Assembly: GCF_041906005.1 (NCBI RefSeq)
Contig: NZ_JAYRJY010000001.1
Coordinates: forward strand, 62,001-126,000
Direction: 5' to 3'
DNA from: Ferrovibrio sp041906005
GTDB taxonomy: Bacteria; Pseudomonadota; Alphaproteobacteria; Ferrovibrionales; Ferrovibrionaceae
Length of the DNA: 64,000 bases
In this document: positions 1-8,197 of the stretch, in pieces
Layout: each line of letters starts with the position of its first letter
Numbering within the stretch: position 1 is the first letter of the stretch
Notes under the pieces: generated by a model
Seen by the model: the letters and a program-made list of their open reading frames with translations, nothing else
Databases searched by the model: none
What the model was told of the DNA's origin: nothing
Translations under genes and position numbers: made by a program

Positions 1-722
1 AGCTGCTCGCGCGGGCTGAGTTCCCTCAACGATTCCGTCAGCCACACATGGCGCAGGCCGCCATCCATCTTGCTGGTGACGATTTCCTCGGGATTGGGGC
101 CCGGATCGACCAGGAAATCCTGGAAGGCGTCGCCGCCCTCCTCGCCGCCGACGGTTTCGTTCAGCGAATGGTCGCGGGCCGCCAGGCGCTGGGCCATGTT
201 GGTCACGTCATTCGGCGAAACCTTGAGCGCGGTGGCGATCTCGTCACGGGTGGCGTTGTCCAGCGTCAGCGTGCCGCCGCCGGCGCGTTCCAGTTTGGCG
301 CGCAGCCAGCGCAGATTGAAGAACAGCGCCTTCTGGCCGGCCGAGGTACCGGAGCGCACGATCGACCAGTTGCGCAGCACATATTCCTGGATCGAGGAGC
401 GAATCCACCAGGACGCATAGGTCGAAAACCGGACCCCGCGCTCGGGATCGAAGCGGTTCACGGCCAGCATCAGGCCGATATTGCCCTCCTGGATCAGGTC
501 GGGCATCGGCAAGCCGTAATTACGGAAACGGGCGGCGGTGGCGACCACAAGACGCAGATAAGCCGTCACCAGCTTCTGCATCGCTCTTTGATCTCCATCA
601 ACGCGCCAGCGGCGCGCAAGGCTTAATTCCTCTTCCTCAGACAGCATGGCCTTGGTCATGACGGTCGAGAGGTAGCGCCGGTCGGCACTATCGAGAGTCC
701 GGGGGGCACGCGCGATGGTCAT
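1..722 (-). CDS. rpoH: RNA polymerase sigma factor RpoH (sigma-32), 3' end cut by window
   Basis: Heat-shock sigma factor that directs RNA polymerase to chaperone and protease promoters. About 240 N-terminal residues are visible; the gene runs off the left edge, so region 4 is only partly present. Region 2 is clear (DLIQEGNIGLMLAVNRFD, then FSTYASWWIRSSIQEY), and the RpoH box is present as QKALFFNLR, which separates it from RpoD and RpoS. The start at 722 is preceded by GGAGG. It is divergent from a MarR gene, and the palindrome at 795-809 lies in the shared control region. Confidence 0.93.
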   Translation of the reverse strand, partial: MTIARAPRTLDSADRRYLSTVMTKAMLSEEEELSLARRWRVDGDQRAMQKLVTAYLRLVVATAARFRNYGLPMPDLIQEGNIGLMLAVNRFDPERGVRFSTYASWWIRSSIQEYVLRNWSIVRSGTSAGQKALFFNLRWLRAKLERAGGGTLTLDNATRDEIATALKVSPNDVTNMAQRLAARDHSLNETVGGEEGGDAFQDFLVDPGPNPEEIVTSKMDGGLRHVWLTESLRELSPREQ

Positions 723-794
723 TGTACGTCCTCCATCGACTTTCACCCTGCGCTGCACTACCATTATGTGTCGGCGACCGGGCGGGGGCTTTTG

Positions 795-809
795 GTATCG
801 TGTCGATAC
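795..809. promoter_or_regulatory. Palindrome between rpoH and marR, candidate MarR operator
   Basis: GTATCG-TGT-CGATAC is a perfect 6-3-6 inverted repeat, flanked by an imperfect TTGG/CCAA pair. It sits 67 bp upstream of the marR start and 73 bp upstream of the rpoH start. MarR proteins bind palindromes of this size and usually repress their own divergent region. The role is inferred from position and symmetry only. Confidence 0.4.
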
Positions 810-875
810 GACCAAATCCTACGCCTCGCCGCCCACCCGCCGCAAGGCTTAATAGCGAGTCGAAACAAAACTGTG

Positions 876-1529
876 ATGCCTGTCACCGCACCGTCGCTCG
901 CCACGGCCAAACAGCCGGGCACCGCTCCCCTCTCCGGCCCCTTTCCTGGTGAAAAAGACGCGCTGGCTCAAAGGGTTATCCTTCTATTGGATCGCTTGGG
1001 CCGCCTCACTCGCGAATTGCAGTTCGCCGATGGGCTGAACCCGGCCCAATGGGAAGCCCTGCGCTTCATAGCCCAGGCCAACAAATACTCCCGCTCGCCT
1101 ACCGCCCTGGCCGAATATCTCGGTGCCACCAAAGGCACAGTTTCCCAGACCCTGATCGCCCTGGAAAACAAGGGCCTGATCACCCGCTGCAAAAAAACCT
1201 GCGACCGTCGCCAGGTGGACCTCTGCCTCACCGAGGCTGGCCAGGCGATGCTGGCCAAAGACCCGATGCAAACCCTTGAACAGGCCAGCCAGGAAATCGC
1301 CGAGGAACTCGGCGGCGCCATGGTAAAGGGCCTCACCCGCCTGCTGCACGACCTGCAGGCCCGCCATCAGGTGGGCGGTTTCGGCGTCTGCCAGGAATGC
1401 TCGCTGTTCTGCGTGAATTCCGGCAATGGCAGCCTGGATGCCGCGGACGGTACCTGCGGCTCGACCGGCGAAACCATCGACGGCGACGAGAAGTCGAAAA
1501 TCTGCATCAATTACAAGACCGTCAGCTAG
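876..1529 (+). CDS. MarR-family regulator with C-terminal cysteine cluster
   Basis: Winged-helix repressor of 217 residues. The MarR core spans about residues 28-160, with the recognition part around ATKGTVSQTLIALENKGLI and the wing CDRRQVDLCLTEAG. The C-terminal extension carries Cys172, Cys175, Cys179, Cys194 and Cys210 (VCQECSLFC, TCGS, ICIN), a spacing suggesting a metal or redox site. MarR proteins with such tails are known in Alphaproteobacteria, but the ligand here is unknown. ATG 876 was chosen because the reading frame extends upstream to 768 through sequence with no family similarity that also covers the palindrome at 795. Confidence 0.82.
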   Translation: MPVTAPSLATAKQPGTAPLSGPFPGEKDALAQRVILLLDRLGRLTRELQFADGLNPAQWEALRFIAQANKYSRSPTALAEYLGATKGTVSQTLIALENKGLITRCKKTCDRRQVDLCLTEAGQAMLAKDPMQTLEQASQEIAEELGGAMVKGLTRLLHDLQARHQVGGFGVCQECSLFCVNSGNGSLDAADGTCGSTGETIDGDEKSKICINYKTVS

Positions 1530-1566
1530 GTCGGATCGCAGGCTGCATCTCCGCCTGCCGCAGGCT

Positions 1567-1612
1567 TGACGTAACGTCACGGCTTGCACTGATGCCGTGT
1601 GCGACCTAGCGT
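1567..1612 (+). promoter_or_regulatory. Palindrome and putative promoter upstream of the MoxR gene
   Basis: TGACGT-A-ACGTCA at 1567-1579 is a perfect palindrome around one base. It is followed directly by a sigma-70-like promoter: TTGCAC at 1584-1589, a 17-bp spacer and TAGCGT at 1607-1612, about 45 bp before the MoxR start. A palindrome just upstream of -35 could bind an activator or repressor. The TTGACGT/ACGTCA half-sites resemble those described for LiuR-type MerR regulators, but the centre is one base shorter. Confidence 0.35.
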
Positions 1613-1657
1613 TCTGGGCTGATCACAGCCTCCACAGAAAAGTCTGGGAAACGTCGC

Positions 1658-2503
1658 ATGAAGTTCACCGGTACCGAGTCCTATGTCGCCACCAATGACC
1701 TGAAGGTGGCGGTGAATGCCGCCATCACGCTCGAGCGTCCCCTGCTGGTGAAGGGCGAGCCCGGCACCGGCAAGACCGTGCTGGCGATCGAGATCGCCAA
1801 GGCGCTGAACGCGCCGCTTCTCACCTGGCATGTGAAGTCGACCACCAAGGCCCAGCAGGGCCTGTACGAATACGATGCCGTCTCGCGCCTGCGCGACAGT
1901 CAGCTCGGTGACGAACGGGTGAAGGACATCCGCAACTACATCAAGAAGGGCAAGCTGTGGGAAGCCTTCACGGCGCCGCAGCGCCCCGTGCTGCTGATCG
2001 ACGAGATCGACAAGGCCGATATCGAGTTTCCCAACGACCTGCTGCTCGAGCTCGACCGCATGGAATTCTTCGTCTACGAGACCGGCGAGACGATCAAGGC
2101 GGCCGTGCGCCCGATCCTGATCATCACCTCGAATAACGAGAAGGAACTGCCCGACGCCTTCCTGCGCCGCTGCTTCTTCCACTACATCCGCTTCCCCGAA
2201 CGCGAGACGATGGAAGAAATCGTCGAAGTGCATTATCCGGGCGTGCAGAAAAACCTGGTGCGCGATGCCCTGAATGTCTTCTATGACATCCGCGAGACGC
2301 CGGGCCTGAAGAAAAAGCCTTCCACGTCGGAACTGCTCGACTGGCTCAAGCTGCTGATGGCGGAAGACCTGCCGGCCGATGCTCTGCGCACCAAGGATCA
2401 GGGCAAGCTGATCCCGCCGCTGGCCGGCGCGCTGCTCAAGAACGAGCAGGATGTGCATCTGTTCGAGCGGCTGGCCTTCATCGCCCGCCGGGAGCGTGGT
2501 TAA
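1658..2503 (+). CDS. MoxR-family AAA ATPase
   Basis: AAA+ ATPase of the MoxR group, 281 residues, thought to act as a chaperone that remodels a partner complex or inserts a metal cofactor together with a VWA protein. Walker A is GEPGTGKT at residues 33-40 and Walker B is VLLIDEID at about 110-117; a sensor 1-like IITSNNEKELPDAFLRRC and an arginine-finger region follow. It lies 41 bp upstream of the VWA partner in the same direction, the usual pairing in CoxD/CoxE-like modules. No CO dehydrogenase genes are in this window, so the substrate is unknown. Confidence 0.9.
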   Translation: MKFTGTESYVATNDLKVAVNAAITLERPLLVKGEPGTGKTVLAIEIAKALNAPLLTWHVKSTTKAQQGLYEYDAVSRLRDSQLGDERVKDIRNYIKKGKLWEAFTAPQRPVLLIDEIDKADIEFPNDLLLELDRMEFFVYETGETIKAAVRPILIITSNNEKELPDAFLRRCFFHYIRFPERETMEEIVEVHYPGVQKNLVRDALNVFYDIRETPGLKKKPSTSELLDWLKLLMAEDLPADALRTKDQGKLIPPLAGALLKNEQDVHLFERLAFIARRERG

Positions 2504-2544
2504 GCACGAGCGCGGCTAGGACATAGCCCCGCCGGGAGGATGCC

Positions 2545-3729
2545 ATGTTCATCAATTTTTTCCTCGAATTGCGCAAGGCCAAGGTGCCCGCCACTTTGCG
2601 GGAATACCTCACGCTGATCGAGGCGATGGACAAGGGCGTGCCCGAGTATCGCGTCGAGGATTTCTACTACCTCTCCCGCTCTGCCTTGGTGAAGGACGAG
2701 CGTAATCTCGACAAGTTCGACCGCGTGTTCGGCCAGTGCTTCAACGGCCTGTCGTTTATCGGTGCCGGCAACGAAATCACGGCCGAGATTCCCGAGGAAT
2801 GGCTGCGCAGGCTGGCCGAGAAGGTCCTGACCGAGGAAGAAAAAGCCCAGATCGAAGCTTTGGGTGGCTGGGACAAGCTGATGGAGACTCTCAAGAAACG
2901 CCTTGAGGAGCAGAAGGAACGCCATCAGGGCGGCAACAAGTGGATCGGCACCGCCGGCACCTCCCCCTTCGGTGCCTATGGCTACAATCCCGAGGGCGTG
3001 CGCATCGGCCAGGACAAATCGCGCAACCGCCGCGCCGTGAAGGTGTGGGACAAGCGCGAATACAAGAATCTGGACGACACCGTCGAGCTCGGCACCCGCA
3101 ACATCAAGGTGGCCATGCGCCGCCTGCGCAAGTTCGCCCGCGAGGGCGCCGACCTGGAACTCGACCTGCCCGACACCATCAAGTCGACGGCGGCCAATGC
3201 CGGTTACCTCGATATCAAGATGGTGCCCGAGCGGCACAACAAGGTGAAGGTGCTGCTGCTGTTCGATATCGGCGGCTCGATGGACGACCATATCCGCGTG
3301 ACCGAGGAATTGTTCTCGGCGGCCCGCGCCGAGTTCAAGCACATGGAGTTCTTCTATTTCCACAACTGCGTCTATGAGAAGCTGTGGAAGGACAACCGCC
3401 GCCGCCACAGCGAATTCCTGCCCACCTACGAGGTGCTGCGCACTTATCAGCACGAATACAAGATCATCTTCGTCGGCGATGCCACCATGAGCCCCTACGA
3501 GATCGTGCAGCCCGGCGGCAGCGTGGAGCACTGGAACGAGGAAGCCGGCGCGATCTGGCTGCAACGCCTGCTGGATGCTTATCCGAAGGCGATCTGGCTC
3601 AATCCGGTGCAGGAAAAATACTGGGACTTCACGCCTTCGGTGGGCGTGATCCGCCAGATCATGGGCCAGCGCATGTTCCCGCTCACCCTGGAAGGGTTGG
3701 AACGCGGGATGCGTGAGCTGAACCGCTGA
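2545..3729 (+). CDS. VWA-domain protein, CoxE-like partner of MoxR
   Basis: Protein of 394 residues with a C-terminal von Willebrand A domain. The MIDAS metal site is intact as D241-x-G243-x-S245 (LLLFDIGGSMDD), with a later VGDATMSPYE supplying the third loop. The N-terminal half is helical and charged. VWA proteins of this kind work with MoxR ATPases, with the MIDAS contacting the client. The start has a GGGAGG ribosome site (2532-2537). The last codons fold into a perfect 14-bp hairpin whose loop contains the stop codon. Confidence 0.88.
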   Translation: MFINFFLELRKAKVPATLREYLTLIEAMDKGVPEYRVEDFYYLSRSALVKDERNLDKFDRVFGQCFNGLSFIGAGNEITAEIPEEWLRRLAEKVLTEEEKAQIEALGGWDKLMETLKKRLEEQKERHQGGNKWIGTAGTSPFGAYGYNPEGVRIGQDKSRNRRAVKVWDKREYKNLDDTVELGTRNIKVAMRRLRKFAREGADLELDLPDTIKSTAANAGYLDIKMVPERHNKVKVLLLFDIGGSMDDHIRVTEELFSAARAEFKHMEFFYFHNCVYEKLWKDNRRRHSEFLPTYEVLRTYQHEYKIIFVGDATMSPYEIVQPGGSVEHWNEEAGAIWLQRLLDAYPKAIWLNPVQEKYWDFTPSVGVIRQIMGQRMFPLTLEGLERGMRELNR

Positions 3730-3744
3730 CGCGGTTCAGCTCAC
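3713..3744. terminator. Stop-codon hairpin between convergent VWA and chemoreceptor genes
   Basis: GTGAGCTGAACCGC at 3713-3726 and GCGGTTCAGCTCAC at 3731-3744 form a perfect 14-bp stem with a TGAC loop. The TGA stop of the VWA gene is in the loop, and the 3' arm ends six bases short of the stop of the convergent chemoreceptor gene. There is no T-run on either strand, so it may act as a bidirectional block or mRNA 3'-end stabiliser rather than a classical intrinsic terminator. Confidence 0.6.
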
Positions 3745-3749
3745 CCTGA

Positions 3750-6044
3750 TCAGCGAATCCTGAATTGCCGGACCAGATCGGCCAGCTGTTCCGCCTGACC
3801 GTTCAGGGCCTGGGCCGCCGCTGAGGTTTCTTCCACCAACGCGCCGTTGCGCTGGGTCATCTCGTCCATCGAACCGACGGCGGTGTTGACCTGTTCCAGA
3901 CCCGTCGCCTGCTCGCGGCTGGCGGCGGCGATTTCCGCCACGATATCACTCACCTTCTTGATGGCGGAAACGATCTCGGTCAGCGACGCGCCCGTCTGGT
4001 TCACCAGTCCGGCCCCGGTCTTCACCTGGGCGTTCGATTCCTGGATCAGCGCCTTGATCTCCTTCGAGGCGTTGGCAGAACGTTGCGCCAGGGCGCGCAC
4101 CTCCTGCGCTACCACGGCGAAGCCCTTGCCGGCTTCGCCTGCCCGCGCCGCCTCCACACTGGCATTCAGCGCCAGCAGGTTGGTCTGGAAAGCGATCTCG
4201 TCGATCAGGCCCACGATGTCGGAAATCTTGCGGGCGCTTTCCTCGATCTGCGTCACCGCCGAAACCGCCTCGCGGACCACCTCGCCGCCCTTCTGGGCGG
4301 TTTCGCGCGCCGTCGTCGCCAGTTGGTTGGCGGCCTGGGCACTGTCGGCATTCTGCTTCACCGTCGTGGTGATCTCGTGCATCGATGCTGCCGTTTCTTC
4401 GATTGATGCAGCCTGGCTTTCGGTACGCTGTGCAAGATCCTGGCTTCCGGCCGAAATCTCGCCGGAAGCGCGGCTCACGGTATCGGTCGCCTCGCTGATG
4501 TGGCGCACCGTGTCGGCCAAGGTTTCGCTGGCCCGGTTCACATTGTCCTTCAGTTGTCCAAACACGCCGTGATATTCGCCTGTTACCCGGCGGGTCAGAT
4601 CGCCCGATGCGATACCGGCAACGACATGCCCGACCTCATCGATGGCCTTGGCGACCGAGCCGAGCAGCACATTGATGCCCTCTCCCAGTTTTTTCATCAC
4701 GCCCGCCAGCGTCGAAGTGTCGATCCGGGTGGTCAGGTTGCCTTCCGCCGCGGCAGAAACGACCTCACCCACCGACCGGTCCAGCATAGCCTCTTGCTCG
4801 GCCCGATCCCGTTCACGCTGCTGCCGTTCATTTTCGACATTGCGGCGAAGCTGCTCGTTCTCGATGCCGTTGTCCTTGAATACCTGCACGGCGCCGGCCA
4901 TACCGCCGATTTCGTCAGACCGGCCGACGCCAGGAACCGCGACATCGTATTTTCCTTCAGCCAGGCTGCGCATGCAGGTCGTCATCTCGGCAATCGGCCG
5001 CAAAATCTGCCGGTTCGAAACGATGAATGCGATACCGATCAGGGCCAGCGCAATAAGGCCAACCACGACGGCAAAACCAAGTCCGATCATGCCCGTGACG
5101 GTGAGATCGTGGGCCACGGCATTTGCACGTTCGCCGGCCAGGGCCGACAGGGCCAGCACGGTATCGATGGCGGCCGTTGCCTCAGTGAACCATTGCTGTG
5201 CCGTCATTGGATAGGGTTGCCCAGCCCTGCCGGCAGCAACCACGGATTGGCGTGTTGCTGCGAACCGGTCCATCACGGCCCGCCGGGTTTCGTTTACACC
5301 TTTCACCAGCGCCGCCTCGGCCGGCATCATGGCGACCATCATGTCGAGTTCGGGCCACAGCAGGTCGATCCTGGCCTGCACGCCGGCAAGGAACGCAGCC
5401 TGTTCCGGACCAACCGGACGCCCTGCCACAATCAGGCCATTCACGTAGGCGCGTTCACGGCCAATGTTTTCCGAAATGCCCCAGGCAAGATGGGCAATGC
5501 CCTGCAACCGCTTCAGATCAAGACGAGCTGATTCCAGATCTTCCTCAACCGCACGCCGCAGCAATTGCGACATGTCGATCAGTTCCGTGAGTTGGGCGAC
5601 CAGTCGCGGAGCGATTTCGGGCGATCGCTGGTCCAGCGGTTTGGCCATTTCTGCCTCGGCGGTGCGCCGCAGGGCCTCAACTGCAGCCAGCAGGGCCTGG
5701 GTCTGCGTCATCCGTTCGTCCACGGTCTTGGAATGCGGCAGCCCCTTCAGCACAGCCTGTGCTTCCCGCATCAGTGCGCTGCTTTTTTCGCGCTCTGCCC
5801 CAATCGCAGCCAAAGTCTGGCCGCTGGCAGCGGCCTGTCCGGCCAGCGCGCCATTGCTCAGTCCACGCTCGACGGCAAGGTGCTTGGCCGCGCCGATGAA
5901 GGCTGCGGCGATGGTGTTGATCTTCTCGCTGCGCCGAACATCCGAAAGTTCGCTCATCACTCCGGCGCCCAGCCAGGCTGTCAATCCAACAAGAACGAGT
6001 GAAATCACGCTCAACAAAATCATTAAACGTGCGCGAATAGTCAT
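3750..6044 (-). CDS. Methyl-accepting chemotaxis protein
   Basis: Transmembrane chemoreceptor of about 764 residues. An N-terminal membrane helix (RLMILLSVISLVLVGLTAW) is followed by a helical periplasmic sensor with NIT-like traits (AVERGLSNG, GRERAYVNGLI), then a second membrane helix near residues 320-345. HAMP follows (LRPIAEMTTCMRSLAEGKYD), then a second HAMP-like block (VVAGIASGDLTRRV) before the signalling coiled coil. The conserved hairpin tip is present (AFQTNLLALNASVEAARAGE). There is no C-terminal NWETF-like tether. The start at 6044 is preceded by GGGGAG; an in-frame ATG six codons upstream lacks a ribosome site. Confidence 0.93.
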   Translation of the reverse strand: MTIRARLMILLSVISLVLVGLTAWLGAGVMSELSDVRRSEKINTIAAAFIGAAKHLAVERGLSNGALAGQAAASGQTLAAIGAEREKSSALMREAQAVLKGLPHSKTVDERMTQTQALLAAVEALRRTAEAEMAKPLDQRSPEIAPRLVAQLTELIDMSQLLRRAVEEDLESARLDLKRLQGIAHLAWGISENIGRERAYVNGLIVAGRPVGPEQAAFLAGVQARIDLLWPELDMMVAMMPAEAALVKGVNETRRAVMDRFAATRQSVVAAGRAGQPYPMTAQQWFTEATAAIDTVLALSALAGERANAVAHDLTVTGMIGLGFAVVVGLIALALIGIAFIVSNRQILRPIAEMTTCMRSLAEGKYDVAVPGVGRSDEIGGMAGAVQVFKDNGIENEQLRRNVENERQQRERDRAEQEAMLDRSVGEVVSAAAEGNLTTRIDTSTLAGVMKKLGEGINVLLGSVAKAIDEVGHVVAGIASGDLTRRVTGEYHGVFGQLKDNVNRASETLADTVRHISEATDTVSRASGEISAGSQDLAQRTESQAASIEETAASMHEITTTVKQNADSAQAANQLATTARETAQKGGEVVREAVSAVTQIEESARKISDIVGLIDEIAFQTNLLALNASVEAARAGEAGKGFAVVAQEVRALAQRSANASKEIKALIQESNAQVKTGAGLVNQTGASLTEIVSAIKKVSDIVAEIAAASREQATGLEQVNTAVGSMDEMTQRNGALVEETSAAAQALNGQAEQLADLVRQFRIR

Positions 6045-6382
6045 GCTTTCTCCCCAGCACACTTTCTGTGCATTTTAGTTAATTATTATCGATTCGATAT
6101 TGTATATCCATTTTTCATACTACATCTATATGTTGAAAAAATAAAATATTGATTTTGCTTATATTATTTGGATATGCGGGGGATTTTACCGGTATCAGAA
6201 ATAGAATTGCTGGCTGTTCAACCTGTGTTTTTCGGTATTTTAGTACCGCCAAATCCGCTTATTTTAAGCACAAAAAGAATAATAATTGAGCAATATCAAT
6301 TTTCTTATTGCATACAATGAAGTGTAAATCTGGCGGGAATAAGGGCCCGGGGGCCCTGTCCAGGGGGAGCGTTTATACGGGG
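6045..6382. other. AT-rich intergenic region of 338 bp, no gene seen
   Basis: The part from 6063 to about 6340 is strikingly AT-rich compared with its flanks and holds no open frame with coding character. It contains short inverted repeats, CGGTA-TTTTAG-TACCG and GCTTA-TTT-TAAGC. It is the upstream region of the chemoreceptor (minus strand) and the downstream end of the membrane/coiled-coil cassette. A role as the chemoreceptor promoter and nucleoid-protein binding region is an inference. Confidence 0.6.
6336..6357 (-). terminator. Terminator-like hairpin after the membrane/coiled-coil cassette
   Basis: AGGGCCC at 6342-6348 and GGGCCCT at 6351-6357 form a perfect 7-bp GC stem with a two-base centre. 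On the minus strand it lies 25 bases past the stop at 6383 and is followed by TTATTCCC, a weak U-tract. It plausibly ends transcription of the four-gene cassette. Confidence 0.5.
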
Positions 6383-6961
6383 TCAGCCCACTTCGGCTGA
6401 CAGCGCGTCTTTCACATCCCTGCTGCCGGGATCACGCGCCGGTTCGACGCTGTAGCCGTCGCGGGCCAGGAAACGGGCCTGCATCATCTCGACGGCATAT
6501 TCCATGTTCGGCGCCGGCACATCGAACAGACGCCCCTCGATCCAGCGATGCGCCGGATGGCTGAACGAACCGGCATCCGCGCCCAGATCCGGGTTGCGCA
6601 CCACGACCCGCCACGTGCGGTAACGCCGGTCTACGATATCAACCGGGGTGGCCGTATACCCTGCCGGCAAGTCTGTCTCGCGATGACGCTTGTGCAGGGC
6701 TTCCATATCCTGCTCGGCGCGCTGCACCTGGGATTGCAGGGTGGCGATATCGTCGCGCAACTGCTGCACCGCGCGCTCGCTCTCGGTGGCGGCGACTTCC
6801 AACTCGGCCTTCATGGCAATGAATTCCTCGGCGCGCAGACGCACCCTAGTCCAGGCCGCATGCGAGCGTTCGCCCAGCAGGATGATGATCATCAGCGCGA
6901 TGCCGATATTGGCCGCCGCCGCCAGGATGCCGATGAATTGCGGAAGCGATATCTCAGGCAT
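6383..6961 (-). CDS. Membrane-anchored coiled-coil protein, cassette copy 2, second gene
   Basis: Unrecognised protein of 192 residues. One N-terminal membrane helix (about residues 8-30, FIGILAAAANIGIALMIIIL) is followed by a coiled coil (about 45-95) and a small C-terminal globular domain. That domain shares its pattern with the gene at 7653-8195: LP..YT..P, Y..TWR.V.R.P.L, HPA..W..GR, then an A..M...L.R..G stretch. The two are therefore paralogues. It overlaps the upstream gene by 8 bp, so translation is probably coupled. Topology suggests a single-pass inner-membrane protein; no catalytic motif is seen. Confidence 0.75.
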   Translation of the reverse strand: MPEISLPQFIGILAAAANIGIALMIIILLGERSHAAWTRVRLRAEEFIAMKAELEVAATESERAVQQLRDDIATLQSQVQRAEQDMEALHKRHRETDLPAGYTATPVDIVDRRYRTWRVVVRNPDLGADAGSFSHPAHRWIEGRLFDVPAPNMEYAVEMMQARFLARDGYSVEPARDPGSRDVKDALSAEVG

Positions 6962-7511
6962 CGCCTAGCCGCAGTTTGCCGTCGAAAGGCCGGATCACCA
7001 TGATTTCCGACAACGCGCCGAACGTCTTCTTGGCGCGCAGCCGGACGGCTTCTTCGTTCGGCAACCCCCAGATCACCAGCCGCGCGGCCCGCCGGCCAGG
7101 AAACGGACAGACGGTGGAGCCCGGACCGCTGAACATCTCGTGCATTTCCGGGCCGATCGCCTTCACATACCAGCCGGTCATGCGCGGTTTCGGGATGCCG
7201 ATCTCGTAAACTACCATGTTGCGCGGATCGCTGAATTCCACCTCGCGCGCCATGATCGAACCATAGGCCGATTGCCGCTCGCCCAGACGCAGTTCCTGCT
7301 CGGCCTTGGCTTCCAGCAGATCGTCATACTCGACGCGGATCGTGTTGATGCGCGCCCGCGTCTGTTCGACATCGGCCGCCAGGCGGTCGAGTTCAAAACG
7401 GCCGCGCGCATAATTGAATACGTAGCGCTCCAGGCTGTTGGCCCCAAGCGAAACGGCGAAGAACATCAGCAGCGACGGCAGCAGCGCAAAAACGATATCG
7501 ACGGGATCCAT
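6954..7511 (-). CDS. Membrane-anchored coiled-coil protein, cassette copy 2, first gene
   Basis: Unrecognised protein of 185 residues. An N-terminal membrane helix (about residues 5-24, DIVFALLPSLLMFFAVSLGA) is followed by a charged coiled coil (about 40-95) and a C-terminal domain. It is a paralogue of the gene at 8198-8752: both share G.Y.K..GP..EM.F.G..ST, GRR..RLV.WGL and a terminal RPF.G.L. ATG 7511 was chosen because it opens directly into the membrane helix; the frame runs upstream to 7568 without family-like sequence. It pairs with the gene at 6383-6961. Confidence 0.75.
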   Translation of the reverse strand: MDPVDIVFALLPSLLMFFAVSLGANSLERYVFNYARGRFELDRLAADVEQTRARINTIRVEYDDLLEAKAEQELRLGERQSAYGSIMAREVEFSDPRNMVVYEIGIPKPRMTGWYVKAIGPEMHEMFSGPGSTVCPFPGRRAARLVIWGLPNEEAVRLRAKKTFGALSEIMVIRPFDGKLRLGDA

Positions 7512-7652
7512 CCCGCGAGCCCCAGAAGTTTTCCCCTGGGGATGACTGTCGGGCAAAGGCCGGACCAAATCAACGGATCATTTGCCGGCGACTCGCCTAG
7601 GGCTGCTTTTAACCATAAATCGCAGAAAATGCCTGGAAAAGCGGCACCAATC

Positions 7653-8195
7653 CTAGTTCGCCGTGGGCGCGTTGGAGACGATGGCGCCAACCGCGACGAT
7701 GGTGAAGCCGCGATGGCGCGGCAACAGGCGGTCCATCACCGACCGCGCCTCGGACTGGTTGACGGTGGCGACGATATAGGTGCGCCCGGAATCCCATTGG
7801 GCGGCGGGGTGATCGGCCGGCGCGCCTTCGGCCAGGGCCGGCTGGCGCGCCACGAAACGCCAGGTGGGGCCATACATGTCGCCACTGGCGATCGGCACGG
7901 TGGTATAGCGGAACGGCAGCTCGCGATTGTCGAGTTCGGCCTTGATCTTCTGTATCTCGCGCGCCAGTTCGCCGGCCTTGCCTTCCTTGTTCACCAGATC
8001 GGCCTTCTGCTCCTCCATCACGCGCTCCATATGCTGGATGCGCTCGGCCATATCCTCGTATTGGCGGCGCCGTGCCGTGGTTTCGGCAGCGGCCCGCGCC
8101 CAGCCCATGCGGCCACGGTCGATCACGATCGCAAGCGTCAGGCCGACCAGCGCAAGGATGATGATGATGGCGAGGATGGAAACGAGATCGGGCAT
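7653..8195 (-). CDS. Membrane-anchored coiled-coil protein, cassette copy 1, second gene
   Basis: Unrecognised protein of 180 residues. It has an N-terminal membrane helix (LVSILAIIIILALVGLTLAI, residues 4-23), a long coiled coil (about 35-90, rich in Glu, Lys and Arg) and a C-terminal domain of about 85 residues with the TWRF, HPAAQWDSGRTY and LLPRHRGF elements also found in the gene at 6383-6961. Only 2 bp separate it from its upstream partner at 8198-8752. A 141-bp gap follows before copy 2. No enzymatic motif is visible. Confidence 0.75.
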   Translation of the reverse strand: MPDLVSILAIIIILALVGLTLAIVIDRGRMGWARAAAETTARRRQYEDMAERIQHMERVMEEQKADLVNKEGKAGELAREIQKIKAELDNRELPFRYTTVPIASGDMYGPTWRFVARQPALAEGAPADHPAAQWDSGRTYIVATVNQSEARSVMDRLLPRHRGFTIVAVGAIVSNAPTAN

Positions 8196-8197
8196 CT

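Noticed and set aside
48..626. Open frames on the + strand within rpoH
   Set aside because: The minus strand encodes an unambiguous RpoH with the RpoH box.
1553..1565. Small hairpin GCCTG-CCG-CAGGC after marR as terminator
   Set aside because: Only a 5-bp stem without a T-run; too weak to call.
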